A stretch of 64,000 nucleotides of DNA from Anaeromyxobacter oryzisoli (GTDB lineage: Bacteria; Myxococcota; Myxococcia; Myxococcales; Anaeromyxobacteraceae). Position 1 is the stretch's first letter. The number at the start of each line of letters is the position of its first letter. The notes under the pieces are model-generated. The model was given only the letters and a program-made list of their open reading frames with translations. It had not been told where the DNA came from and did no database searches. Positions 30,702 through 40,286 of the stretch are shown piece after piece. Made by a program: the position numbers and the translations under genes. The DNA is taken from the NCBI RefSeq assembly GCF_022690765.1, contig NZ_JALCZA010000011.1, positions 36,576 to 100,575 of the forward strand, read 5' to 3'.

Positions 30702-33700
30702 TCACGCGACCCCGAGCTTCTCGACGGTCACGATGAACGCCTTGAACTCCGGGGTCTGCACGTTGGCGTCGCCCACGACCGGGGTGAGCGTGTTCGCGAG
30801 GTACCCGGGGTGGGTGAGCCCCTCGAAGCCCCAGTGGATCGGGATCCCCACCGTGTGCACGGTCCGGCCCGCCACCGTGAGCGGCCGGAGCCGCTTCGTC
30901 ACCAGCGCCTTCGCGATGATCTCGCCGCGGTTCGAGCGGACCTTGATCCGCTCGCCCTGGCGGATCCCCTTCTCCCGCGCGAGCGCCTCGCCGATCTCCA
31001 CGAACTGCTCGGGCTGGAGCACCGCCGGGATCCGCGCGTGCTTGGTCCAGAAGTGGAAGTGCTCGGTGAGCCGGTACGTGGTCGCGGCGTGCGGGAACTT
31101 GTCCGCGGTGCCGAGCGCGGCCCGGTCGTCCGGGAAGATCCGGGCGGCGGGGTTGGTGCTCGCGACGGGGCGCTGGTGCAGGGGGTTCTTGCCGATCGGG
31201 CTCTCGAACGGCTCGTAGTGCTCGGGGAGCGGCCCCTCCGCCATCTTGTCCAGCGCGAAGATGCGCCCCACGCCCTCCGCGTTCATGATGAACGGCGCCA
31301 TCCCGGACTCCGGCGGCTGGTCGAGCTTGAAGTCGGGCACGTCCGGGCCGACCCACTTCTCGCCGTTCCAGCGGACCACCGCGCGCCGCGGATCCCAGGG
31401 CTTCCCCGTCGGATCGCACGACGCGGCGTTGTAGAGGATCCGCCGGTTGAGCGGCCACGCCCACGCCCAGCCGGGGGCGAGCCCGAGCCCGCTCGGATCG
31501 TCGGTCTCCCGCCGCGCCATGTTGTTCTTGTCGGTGAAGCTGCCGGTGTAGATCCAGCAGCCCGCCGCGGTGGAGCCGTCGTCGGCGAGCTGGGCGAACG
31601 TCGTGAGCTGCTCGCCGCGCTTCACCGCGATCTTCGTCCGGTCCTTCGGATCCGGCAGGTCGGCCAGCGCCCTGCCGTTGTACTCGCGCGCGATCTCCTC
31701 CGGCGACGGCGCTCGCGGGAGGACGTACGGCCAGGCGAGCCGGACGATGGGGTCGGGGAACGCCCCGCCGTCCTTCGCGTACAGCGCGCGGACGCGGTCG
31801 AAGAGCTCGCCGAGGATCTCGAGGTCGGTCTTCCCCTCGCCGGGCGGCTCGGCGCCCTTGAAGTGCCACTGGAGCCAGCGGCTCGAGTTGGTGAGCGAGC
31901 CGTCCTCCTCCGCGAAGCAGCTCGACGGCAGGCGGAAGACCTCCGTCTCGATCCGCGCGGGATCCACCGGGTTGTGCTCGCCGGCGTTGCGCCAGAAGTT
32001 GGAGGTCTCCGTGACGAGCGGGTCGATCACCACGAGGAACTTCAGCTTCGAGAGCGCCTCGGAGCTCTTCGCCTTGTTCGGCGCGGCGGCGAGCGGGTTG
32101 AAGCCCTGGCAGATGTACCCGTTCACCTTCCCCTGGTGCATGAGCTCGAACACGGTGAGGATGTCGTAGAGCCGGTCGAGCTTCGGCAGGTACTCGTAGG
32201 CGAACCCGTTCTCCTTCGTCGCGGCGTCGCCCCACCACGCCTTCTGCAGGGACACGAAGAACTTGGGGTAGTTCTGCCAGTAGCTCAGCTGGCCCGGGCG
32301 CAGCGGCTTGAGCGTGCGCGGGGCGAGGTAGGTGTCGAGGTCCTTGTCCTTCTCCTGCGGCATCGTGAGGTAGCCGGGCAGCAGGTCGGAGAGGACGCCC
32401 ACGTCGGTGAGCCCCTGGATGTTCGAGTGCCCGCGGAGCGCGTTCACGCCGCCGCCGGCCATCCCCATGTTGCCGAGCAGGAGCTGGACGACGGCCATCG
32501 CGCGGATGTTCTGCGAGCCCACGGTGTGCTGGGTCCAGCCGAGCGCGTAGAGGCTCGTCATGGTCCGGTCCGGCGTCGCGGTGGACGCGATCGTCTTGCA
32601 GGCCGCGAGGAAGTCCTCCTTCGGCGCGCCCGTGATCGACGACACCATCTCGGGCGTGTAGCGGGAGTAGTGCTTCTTGAGGAGCTGGTAGACGCAGCGC
32701 GGATCCTGGAGCGTGGGATCGACCTTCGCGTAGCCGTCCGGGCCGAGCTCGTACACCCAGGAGCTCCGGTCGTACTTGCGGGAGGCCTCGTCGTAGCCCG
32801 AGAAGATGCCGTCGTCGAACGCGTAGTCCTGGCGCACGATGAACGGAGCGTTGGTGTAAGCCCTCACGTACGCGTGCTGGATGGCGTCGTTCGAGACGAG
32901 GTAGTTGATGACGCCGCCCAGGAAGGCGATGTCCGTCCCGGGGCGGATCGGCACGTACTGATCCGCGACCGCGGCGGTGCGGGTGAAGCGCGGGTCGATG
33001 ACGATCAGCCGCGCCTTGTTGTGCGCCTTCGCCTCGGTCACCCACTTGAAGCCGCACGGGTGCGCCTCGGCGGGGTTCCCGCCCATCACGACGATGACGT
33101 TCGCGTTCTTGATGTCGGTCCAGTGGTTCGTCATCGCGCCACGGCCGAAGGTGGGGGCCAGACCGGCCACCGTGGGGCCGTGTCAAACCCGGGCCTGGTT
33201 GTCGATCGCGGTCATCCCCATCGCGCGGAAGATCTTGTGCGTGAGGTAGCCGACCTCGTTCGACGCGGCGCTCGCGGCGAGCATGCCCACCGTGGTCCAC
33301 CGGTTCACTGGCAGCCCGGCGGCATTCCTCACGGTGAAGTTCTTGTCGCGGTCCTCCTTCAGGAGCCGCGCGATCCGATCGAGCGCCCAGTCCCAGGTGA
33401 CCCGCTGCCACTGGCTCGTGCCGGGCGCGCGGTACTCAGGGAACTTGAGCCGGTCCGGGCTGTTCACGAAGTCGAGCAGGCTCGCGCCCTTGGGGCAGAG
33501 CGTGCCGCGGTTCACCGGGTGATCGGGATCGCCCTCGATGTGCACGAGGCGCAGGCGCGCGTTCTTCGAGCGGTCGCCGAGGCCGTACATGATGATGCCG
33601 CAGCCCACCGAGCAGTACGGGCAGGTGTTCCGCGTCTGCGTGGCGGACGCGAGCTTGAAGTTGCGGACGTCGGCGAGGGCACGGCCGGGCGCGAACCCGA

Positions 33701-33770
33701 GCGCGCCGAGGCTCGTCGCGCCGACGCCGGACGCCGTGAGCTTGAGGAACTGCCGTCGCGAGAGGGTCAT
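30702..33770 (-). CDS. fdnG: Formate dehydrogenase-N alpha subunit, selenocysteine-containing
   Basis: 1022 residues when the in-frame TGA at 33185-33183 is read as selenocysteine 196. The context [23 protein letters not shown] and position equal those of the E. coli FdnG active site (Sec196). The N-terminus is a twin-arginine signal ([12 protein letters not shown]) ending near ALA, so the subunit is exported folded. A [4Fe-4S] cluster is bound by CPYCSVGC and LCPKGA; the rest is a molybdopterin oxidoreductase domain. A SECIS hairpin follows the TGA directly. GGAGG lies before the ATG. It oxidises formate to CO2 on the periplasmic side. Without Sec insertion it would split into two ORFs. Order fdnG-fdnH-fdnI-fdhE. 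Confidence 0.95.
33140..33185 (-). promoter_or_regulatory. Bacterial SECIS element and UGA codon in fdnG
   Basis: Immediately after the TGA (33185-33183) the transcript can fold: CACGGCC pairs perfectly with GGCCGTG as outer stem, GGTGG with CCACC, and CC with GG around an apical GGTCT loop. The GGUCU loop is the SelB-binding feature of E. coli fdhF/fdnG SECIS. The UGA-to-loop distance of about 19 bases is within the bacterial range. This supports Sec insertion rather than a stop. Confidence 0.92.
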
Positions 33771-34070
33771 GGACGCGCCTCCGTGAAGCGACCGCCGTCC
33801 AGTCCGCGCGTTTTCGCGCACGTTGGAACGAATCTTTTGGGGACCGACGTTTCGGGGTGCACACCCGCTCGCCCCCTCGGCCGCACGGCCGGCGCCCCGG
33901 CGGCCGTCGCGAGCGGGCGCGGCCGCCGGCGGGCCGTGCGGGGCCGGGCCCGGCGGATCGCCGGCGAGCGCGAAACGCGAGGTCAACGAGCGCTTGCGAT
34001 CCATCCGGGCCTCGACCCGGAGCCGGGATCGCCGCTACGAGGTCGGCCTGTCACGCACGGAGGAGCTGCC
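33771..34070. other. Divergent promoter region between fdnG and the VOC gene
   Basis: 300 bases that should hold the fdn promoter (minus) and that of the VOC protein (plus). An AT-richer patch lies at 33805-33850 (GTTTTCGCGCACGTTGGAACGAATCTTTTGG). No clear FNR-type or sigma54-type site was found. Confidence 0.45.
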
Positions 34071-34583
34071 ATGGCCCGCGTCAGCCCGATCCCGAAGGGG
34101 ATGCACACGCTCACCCCGAACCTCGTCGTCCGCGACTGCGCCAGCGCGATCGCGTTCTACGAGCGCGCGCTCGGCGCGAAGGAGGTCTCGCGCATGATGG
34201 CGCCGGACGGGAAGAGCGTCTGGCACGCCGAGCTGCGCATCGGGGACTCGACGATCTTCATGAACGACGAGATGCCCGGTGCGGGCCAGCGCGCGCCCAC
34301 CGTGGACGCCCCCGTCCCGGTGTCCATGTGGCTGTACGTGCCCGACGCCGACGCCGCCTTCGAGCAGGCGATCGCGGCGGGGGCGAAGGAGACGATGAAG
34401 CCTTCGGACATGTTCTGGGGCGACCGCTGCGCCGCCGTCGCCGACCCGTACGGCTACCTCTGGTCGTTCGCGACGCGCCGGAAGGAGCTGACGCGCGAGG
34501 AGATGAGGCGCGCCGGTGAGGAGTTCGCGCGGAGCATGCAGCAGCGGACGACGGCGCGCGAGGAGCGGCCCCCGCAACGCTGA
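34071..34583 (+). CDS. VOC-superfamily (PhnB/glyoxalase-like) protein
   Basis: 170 residues with two beta-alpha-beta-beta-beta modules: LTPNLVVRDCASAIAFYERALGAKEVSRM with the HAELRIGDSTIFMNDE strand set, then VSMWLYVPDADAAFEQAIAAGAKETMKPSDMFWGDRCAAVADPYGYLWSFATR. The pattern, with W-G-D-R and D-P-x-G-x-x-W, is the PhnB-like subgroup (no proven function). The ATG at 34071 has GGAGG six bases upstream (ACGGAGGAGCTGCC). The C-terminal 30 residues are charged and helical. No operon link to the next gene (60-base gap). Confidence 0.88.
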   Translation: MARVSPIPKGMHTLTPNLVVRDCASAIAFYERALGAKEVSRMMAPDGKSVWHAELRIGDSTIFMNDEMPGAGQRAPTVDAPVPVSMWLYVPDADAAFEQAIAAGAKETMKPSDMFWGDRCAAVADPYGYLWSFATRRKELTREEMRRAGEEFARSMQQRTTAREERPPQR

Positions 34584-34646
34584 AGGCCGAAGGGGCGCGG
34601 GACGCGGACTCGCGGCCGGTGGTCCGGAGGGATACCATGTCCGTCC

Positions 34647-35264
34647 GTGAACCACCATCCGACCGATCCGGCGGTCCCGCTCCCGCGGGTCGGCGCGTAC
34701 CTCGCGAAGCTCCCGGCGGGCGTCTCCTCGTACCCGGAGTGCCTCGCGAAGGGGGCGATGCTCCGGCGCGCGCTCGAGTCCGCGCCGCTCTCGCGGCGGC
34801 ATTTGGCCGCGCTGCCGCCCACGGCGGCCCAGCTCGTCATCTGTCCGCCGCTCGACGGCGACTGGATCCCGGACGTCTCGCTCGCGTGCGTGCTCCTCGC
34901 CATCGCCGACGTGCACCTCATGACCGACGAGGCGTACCTGTCGTGGATGCGCGCGCTGAACGTGAGCATGTTCACCACCGTCTTCCGCGGCGTCGTCACC
35001 GGTTCGCCGGACGCCCTCGTGCGGAGCGCCGCGGAGCGGTGGGGGCTCTTCCACCGTGGCTCGGCGATCTCCGTGCTCGAAAGCAGCCCGGGCCACGCCG
35101 TCGTGCAGCTCTCCTTCCCCGCGCATCTGTTCCACGGCCTCGTGCTCCGCCAGTTCGTGGCCGTGTTCGAGGCCGTGCTGGCGCTCGCCGGCCCGGCCGG
35201 TCGGGCCGCGCTCGCCTCGAGCGACGACGACGGCGCGCTGTTCACGCTCGCCTGGACCGCGTGA
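34647..35264 (+). CDS. Hypothetical soluble protein (205 residues)
   Basis: I do not recognise this family with certainty. It starts at GTG 34647 with a GGAGG site 15-20 bases upstream. The sequence is alpha/beta and neutral: an N-terminal helix (CLAKGAMLRRALESAPL), a central segment LVICPPLDGDWIPDVSLACVLLAIADVHLMTDEAYLSWM, and a C-terminal domain with alternating strands (SAISVLESSPGHAVVQLSFP...LFHGLVLRQFVAVFEAVLALAG). The layout is somewhat like the myxobacterial DUF2378/TIGR02265 paralogs, but this is only an impression. No signal peptide. Confidence 0.6.
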   Translation: MNHHPTDPAVPLPRVGAYLAKLPAGVSSYPECLAKGAMLRRALESAPLSRRHLAALPPTAAQLVICPPLDGDWIPDVSLACVLLAIADVHLMTDEAYLSWMRALNVSMFTTVFRGVVTGSPDALVRSAAERWGLFHRGSAISVLESSPGHAVVQLSFPAHLFHGLVLRQFVAVFEAVLALAGPAGRAALASSDDDGALFTLAWTA

Positions 35265-35456
35265 TCGCGCGCGATGGGGGCGAGGGCGCCGCCAGTCGCG
35301 GCCGCCCGGCCCTGTCCCCGCCCGGGTGCCGATGGCACCCGGCTGGGCGCCTGGACGATCGCCCGCCGTCCTTGCGCCGTGAGGGATCCGCCAACATGTT
35401 GGCGTACCGTGCCCGACGATCAGTCGCCAGCGACCGGAGCCGAGGAGCCGGAGCCC

Positions 35457-35843
35457 GTGTCCGTGGATCGCGAGCGGCGCCTCGATCCGCGCGTCCGCGT
35501 GCTCGTGGTGGAGGACGAGCACGACCTGCGCGAGCTCATCGCGCGCTGGCTCGAGAGCCGCAACTACCAGGTCTCGCAGGCGGCCGACGGGCGGGACGCG
35601 GTGGACCTCCTCGAGGCGGGGCTCGCCCCCGACGTGATCCTCCTCGATCTCACCATGCCCCGGATGGACGGGCGGGCCTTCCTCACCTGGCTGCGCGCCT
35701 CGCCGAAGCACCGCGACCGCAAGGTGATCGTCGCGAGCGCGTACCTCGACGAGCAGCCGCCGCCGCAGGTGGAGAGCGTGTTCAGCAAGCCCTTCCGCCC
35801 GGACCTGCTCGAGCGCGAGCTGGCGCGGCTTGCCGGCGAGTGA
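35457..35843 (+). CDS. Single-domain response regulator receiver protein
   Basis: 128 residues, a stand-alone REC domain: acidic pair VVEDEHD, phosphoacceptor Asp64 in VILLDLTMP, the Thr/Ser position in IVASAYL, and Lys in VFSKPF. No output domain, so it is CheY/Spo0F-like. GTG 35457 is chosen because GAGGAG lies nine bases ahead; an in-frame GTG at 35409 would add 16 unconserved residues. No kinase gene is adjacent, so the partner is unknown. Confidence 0.85.
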   Translation: MSVDRERRLDPRVRVLVVEDEHDLRELIARWLESRNYQVSQAADGRDAVDLLEAGLAPDVILLDLTMPRMDGRAFLTWLRASPKHRDRKVIVASAYLDEQPPPQVESVFSKPFRPDLLERELARLAGE

Positions 35844-36040
35844 GCGGGGAGGCCCTCGGCGCCTGAGACGTCGTCGCGCTGGACCGCGCAGCGCGCCCGA
35901 GCGGGGGATGCGCGCTGTCGCGGCCGGCGCCGCCAATGTGGACTTCGCCGGTGGACTTCGGGCCGGTTCCCGGTGTAGACGAGTCCCTCGCAGCGCTGCC
36001 GGCGCGAGCGCGCCGCCGCTGCGGAGGAAAGGAAGCGGCC

Positions 36041-37399
36041 TTGGAAGCGCGACAGGACGGGGGTGCGCCGCCACACGTGGTGGTGGTCGGTGGCGGGTTC
36101 GCCGGGCTGTACGCCGCCCGGGGGCTGGCGAGGGCGCCGGTGCGCGTCACGCTGGTGGACCGGCGGAATCACCACCTCTTCCAGCCGCTGCTGTACCAGG
36201 TCGCCACCGCGGCGCTCAACCCGGCGGACATCGCGGAGCCCATCCGTCACGTCCTGTCCCGGCAGCGGAACGCGCGGGTGCTCCTCTCCGAGGCGGTCGC
36301 GGTGGACGTGGACGCGAGGCGGCTGCGCCTCGGCGACGGGCTCGCCCTCGACTACGACTACCTCGTGCTCGCGGCCGGCGCGACGCACTCCTACTTCGGG
36401 CACGACGAGTGGAGCCGGTTCGCGCCCGGGCTCAAGACGCTCGAGGACGCCGAGGAGATCCGGCGCCGCGTGCTCACCGCCTTCGAGCGGGCCGAGGCCG
36501 ACCCGGACCGCCAGCGGCGCGAGGCGCTGCTCACGTTCGTGGTGGTGGGCGGCGGCCCGACCGGCGTCGAGCTCGCGGGGGCGCTCGCCGAGATCGCGCG
36601 CTTCACGATCCCCCGCGACTTCCGGACCGTCTCGACGGAGCGGGCCCGCGTGATCCTGGTCGAGGGCGCGGACCGCGTGCTGCAGGCGCTGCCGCCGGCG
36701 CTGTCCGCCGCGGCGCAGCGCGATCTCGAGCGGCTCGGCGTGCACGTGTGGACCGGGAAGCGCGTGACCGGGGTGGACCCGCGCGGCGTCCAGATCGGCG
36801 AGGAGCGGGTCGCCGCGCGCACCGTGCTCTGGGCGGCGGGCGTCGCCGGCGCGCCCCTCGCGCGGACGCTCGGCGTGCCGCTGGACGGCGCGGGGCGCGT
36901 GGTGGTGAACGCGGACCTGACCGTCCCCGGCCACGAGGAGATCTACGTCGTCGGCGATCTCGCCGCGGCGCGGAAGAAGGACGGCGCCCCGATCCCGGGC
37001 GTCGCGCCGGCGGCGATCCAGCAGGGGAGGCACGCGGCGAGGAACCTCGTGGCGACGCTCCGGGGCCGCCCGCGCACGCCGTTCGTCTACTTCGACAAAG
37101 GGGTGATGGCGACGGTCGGCCGCGGGCGCGCCGTGGCCGGGTTCTGGCGGATCCGGATGTCCGGCGTCCTCGCCTGGGCCGCGTGGCTGTTCATCCACAT
37201 CTGGTTCCTCGTGGACTTCCGGAACCGCGCCGCGGTGATGTTCCAGTGGCTCTGGCACTACCTCACCTTCAGGCGAGGCACGCGGCTCATCCTCAAGACG
37301 CCGGTCGAGGAGCGGTTCCTCGCCGCCGTCGGGCAGGCGCCGCCGGATCTCGACGGCTGGCCGCCCAACGAGAGCGACCCCGAGCGCACCGTCGCGTAG
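36041..37399 (+). CDS. Type II NADH dehydrogenase (NDH-2-like)
   Basis: 452 residues from a TTG at 36041, chosen because GGAGGAAAGGAAG lies 5-18 bases ahead; upstream in-frame sequence is not family-like. FAD-binding VVVVGGGFAGLYAARGL opens the protein and NADH-binding VVVGGGPTGVELAGAL is near residue 165. EEIYVVGDLAAA is the third FAD motif and GVAPAAIQQGRHAARN the quinone/FAD region. The C-terminal ~90 residues carry a membrane-binding hydrophobic stretch (AWAAWLFIHIWFLVDFRN). It oxidises NADH with menaquinone and does not pump protons. Monocistronic by spacing. Confidence 0.9.
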   Translation: MEARQDGGAPPHVVVVGGGFAGLYAARGLARAPVRVTLVDRRNHHLFQPLLYQVATAALNPADIAEPIRHVLSRQRNARVLLSEAVAVDVDARRLRLGDGLALDYDYLVLAAGATHSYFGHDEWSRFAPGLKTLEDAEEIRRRVLTAFERAEADPDRQRREALLTFVVVGGGPTGVELAGALAEIARFTIPRDFRTVSTERARVILVEGADRVLQALPPALSAAAQRDLERLGVHVWTGKRVTGVDPRGVQIGEERVAARTVLWAAGVAGAPLARTLGVPLDGAGRVVVNADLTVPGHEEIYVVGDLAAARKKDGAPIPGVAPAAIQQGRHAARNLVATLRGRPRTPFVYFDKGVMATVGRGRAVAGFWRIRMSGVLAWAAWLFIHIWFLVDFRNRAAVMFQWLWHYLTFRRGTRLILKTPVEERFLAAVGQAPPDLDGWPPNESDPERTVA

Positions 37400-37437
37400 G
37401 CGCCGCCCGGGGGCGCGTGCTCGACCTCGGTACCCGG

Positions 37438-38454
37438 CTACCTGGGCGCGTCCAGCGCCGCGTCGAGCGGGAAGGTCATCGCGCTCCGGGTGCCGACGAA
37501 GGTCTTCCGCCGCCGCAGGCGCGGGTAGTCCACGATCTCGATGGTGTGGCGCGACCACGCGTCGCCGCCCTGCGCGTAGACGAGGTCCTCGCCCGGCGCG
37601 GCGCGGACGTGGTGCGGCGGGCCGCTCGCCGGGAACCCCAGGAAGTCGCCCGGGCCGATCTCCGTCTCGGCGTCGCCGATCTCGGCGATCGCGCGCCCGG
37701 AGAGGACGTACATCCACTCCTCGTCGTGCAGGTGCACGTGCTGCACGTACGACTCCTTGCCCGCCGGGACGCGGGTGATCCCGACGGCGACCCGCTTCAA
37801 CCCGGCAGGCCGCGAGAGCGGCGTGAGGTGCACCTCCGAGCGCGGGTTCTCCGGGTGGTGGTACACGCGGGGCTCGCCTCGATCCGCGGAGCGCACCAGC
37901 ACGCGCGGCGGCGGGCCGGGTGGCGTCGCGCCGCCGAGCGCCTCGGGGAGCTCGGCCCCCTCCGGGAGGAGCGGCACCTCCGCGTCGAGCGGGTACACCG
38001 CGACGCGGCGCCCGATCCGCACCAGCCGCCGCCCCAGCCGCGGGAAGTCGGCGACGTCCACGTCGGGGATGATCTCGCCGCCGACGAGGCACGTCAGGTT
38101 CGCGCCGGAGTCGTTGCGGAGATGGTGCGCCACGCCGGGCGGGAAGCCGAGGAAGTCCCCGGGCCCGATCGCGTGCTCGCCGTCCCCGACCTCCGCGACG
38201 CCCCGCCCGTCGAGCACGAGGAGCCACTCCTCCTCGCGGTGGTGCACGTGGTAGACGGCGGACTCCTTCCCGGGCGGAAGCCACACGAGGTTCACCGCGA
38301 TGCGCCCGAGCCCGGCCATGCGCGAGAGGAGCCAGCCGTGCACCTCGGAGCGCGGGTTGTACGGGTGGCCGCTCGGGAGGTCCGGGCCGCGCTCGCTCGC
38401 GCGGACGAGTACGCGGGGCGCTACGGCGGCAGCGGTGGCGGTCGGTTCGCTCAT
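37438..38454 (-). CDS. Two-domain cupin (bicupin) protein
   Basis: 338 residues made of two similar cupin halves: residues ~30-150 (PRSEVHGWLL...YHVHHREEEWLLVLDGRGVAEVGDGEHAIGPGDFLGFPPGVAHHLRN) and ~200-320 (PRSEVHLTPL...QHVHLHDEEWMYVLSGRAIAEIGDAETEIGPGDFLGFP...HHVR). Each has the metal-binding H-x-H...E...H set. Halves align closely, so it arose by internal duplication. Enzyme versus binding role cannot be told. The ATG at 38454 begins the coding pattern; longer starts run into non-coding-like sequence. Confidence 0.85.
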   Translation of the reverse strand: MSEPTATAAAVAPRVLVRASERGPDLPSGHPYNPRSEVHGWLLSRMAGLGRIAVNLVWLPPGKESAVYHVHHREEEWLLVLDGRGVAEVGDGEHAIGPGDFLGFPPGVAHHLRNDSGANLTCLVGGEIIPDVDVADFPRLGRRLVRIGRRVAVYPLDAEVPLLPEGAELPEALGGATPPGPPPRVLVRSADRGEPRVYHHPENPRSEVHLTPLSRPAGLKRVAVGITRVPAGKESYVQHVHLHDEEWMYVLSGRAIAEIGDAETEIGPGDFLGFPASGPPHHVRAAPGEDLVYAQGGDAWSRHTIEIVDYPRLRRRKTFVGTRSAMTFPLDAALDAPR

Positions 38455-38906
38455 GGGTCTCCCAATAGCCGATCCGGGCCGGGTCGGCACGTTCACCGAT
38501 GGGCTGATGGCACACCTGTTCGCATGGAGCGTCGCGAGGCACACGATGCCGTCGCCGAGCGGGGGGCACACGATGACCGAGCAGCGAGGGCGTGCCTGGA
38601 AGGCCAGAGCACTCCCGGCCCGCCTCCGCCTTCGCTCTGCGAGGTGTTTCGTGCTGGGGGCCGCAGGTGCGAACGCGCCTGCACGGCAGCGTGGGGTTGG
38701 CTCGGGAAGGAGGTGGAGGCCGGGGCGCCGCCCGCGGGCGGGAACCGGAGTGAAAAGATCGGCCCCGAAGAAGCCCGTGCTGCAACGGCGTGATGAGCCG
38801 CTCGCCACGGCTCTCGGTCGCCGCCGCGGGGGCGGTGGGGCTGAGCAGGCACGATGCCCGCACGCTGGTCCCTGTCACCGTCGCCCGAGGGCCGGAGGCT
38901 GTCCGC
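38455..38906. other. Intergenic region, nothing recognised
   Basis: About 450 bases between the bicupin start and the HNH relic. Open frames on both strands are short, arginine/alanine-rich and without family character. No promoter, repeat or RNA gene was recognised. It contains the bicupin promoter by position. Confidence 0.4.
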
Positions 38907-39874
38907 TCACCCCGAGCGCTTCTTCTTCACTGCGCACCGCGGCTGCGTTCCCGCTCGCCCATCAGGTGCGGAGTCGAAGAGCTCACCGTTCGACCGGCGC
39001 GTATAGCGGTCCATCAAGGCGTCCCCGAAGACCTTTCGAGCGGCGAGCTGGTTATGGGCCCGGCAGAGGAGTTGAATGTTCTTGACCGTCGGCGGGCCAC
39101 CCAGGGCCTGGGCTTTGCGGTGCTCGAACTCGAGCTGGTAGGTCGAGCCGCAGATGCCGCCGGAGCGGGGGGGGACTGGCAGCGGCCGCCGTCGCGGAGC
39201 CAGACGGCGCGCTTCACCTCGGCAGGTATGTGATCCGGCTTCGAGGGCCTGCGCTCCGCGAGTGGCTTCTGCACGAGCCCCTTCCGCTTCGCGTGCCGGG
39301 CGAGGAGAAGGTCGAGGCCGGCCTCGAGGATCTCCTCGATGCTGGCGCCGGGATGGGAGTGGGAGAGCGCATCCCGCGCCGCCTCGAGTTTCTCGAGGAA
39401 GCGGCGGGAGACGTTGAAGTGAAGCCGCCGGAGGTCGGCGCTGAGCGGCTCGACCGATTCGGCGCGGGCCTTGCGGGAAGATGGGGCGTGCGCCGCGACG
39501 CGCGGAGAGTTGGCATCGAGGTGTTCTGCTGGCCAACCGCACGGCGCGGCGCCCTCGGGCGGCTTCGCCGGCACGATCGCGTCGGTTGCCGCGACCGGAA
39601 GCTCCAGCACGGCCGCCGCCGAAGGAGCCGGACTGCGCACCGCCGTGACGACCTCGCGGCGCGCCGGTGCCTCGACCGGCTTGAGCTCCGCCACGACCTC
39701 CTGCGCCTCGCGCTTCGAGCGGTGGAAGAACCGGGGAAGCACCTCGTCGCGGTTCTCCGGGGTGAGGACCTTCGCGAGCTCGACCACGCTGGTGAAGCAG
39801 AGCCTGCCGTCCCGGAGCGGCTCGACGCTGCGAGAGAGGCCTTCTCGGACGGGGCCGGGCTCGCGAAGCGTCAC
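38907..39874 (-). pseudogene. HNH endonuclease, frameshifted and 5'-truncated
   Basis: Two overlapping minus frames together give one HNH protein. The upstream frame (from 39874) carries GRLCFTSVVELAKVLTPENRDEVLPRFFHRSKREAQEVVAEL, then RRFLEKLEAARDALSHSHPGASIEEILEAGLDLLLARH and the start of the nuclease domain (IPAEVKRAVWLRDGGRCQ). The other frame continues with SGGICGSTYQ, EFEHRKAQALGGPPTVKNIQLLCRAHN and NQLAARKVFG. They join at a run of eight C (G on the plus strand, 39167-39174); adding one base restores a single frame. The usual N-terminal ~80 residues of this family are absent, so the copy is also truncated. Confidence 0.8.
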
Positions 39875-40286
39875 CGACCGAAAAACGCGTCAACCGCCGA
39901 ATGGTGAAACTGGGGTTCCCGCGAAAGGGCCTGCGGCCCAACGCTCACCGTGAACCCATCGGCCGCGTCGCGAACAAGCGGCAGCGCGACGGGCGATTCG
40001 GCGCCACGGTGCCTTCGACGGCTCGTAGCGCTACAGGTGAAACGCGGGTCTCTTCGGGGCCGATCTTGCGCAGGCGGTTCCCACGCACTGCGGCGCCCCG
40101 GCCCTTTCCATCTTCCCGAGCCCAGACCGCTCATCGTCCCGGACCGCTCGCCTGCAAGGTCCCTCGTCGCACGAGGATGTGACGAATACTGAGGCCTGGA
40201 AGGCACGTCGAGCAGCGCAGGAAGGAGCCTGTCACGCGCAGGCAGGCAGCCTGCGCCGCAGCAGCTCAAAGCGAGTGAGTGTCGCC
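39875..40286. other. Intergenic region, nothing recognised
   Basis: About 410 bases between the HNH relic and the YihY gene end. No family-like ORF, repeat or structure was found. It may hold remains of the missing HNH N-terminus, but no match could be read in any frame. Confidence 0.4.

Noticed and set aside
33183..34004. A separate 5' formate dehydrogenase gene ending at 33183 and a second gene starting at 33170
   Set aside because: The stop is a selenocysteine codon: position 196, flanking residues and SECIS hairpin all match. One gene is annotated.
38300..39085. Plus-strand ORF over the bicupin 5' region
   Set aside because: Low-information translation, antisense to the bicupin and HNH genes.
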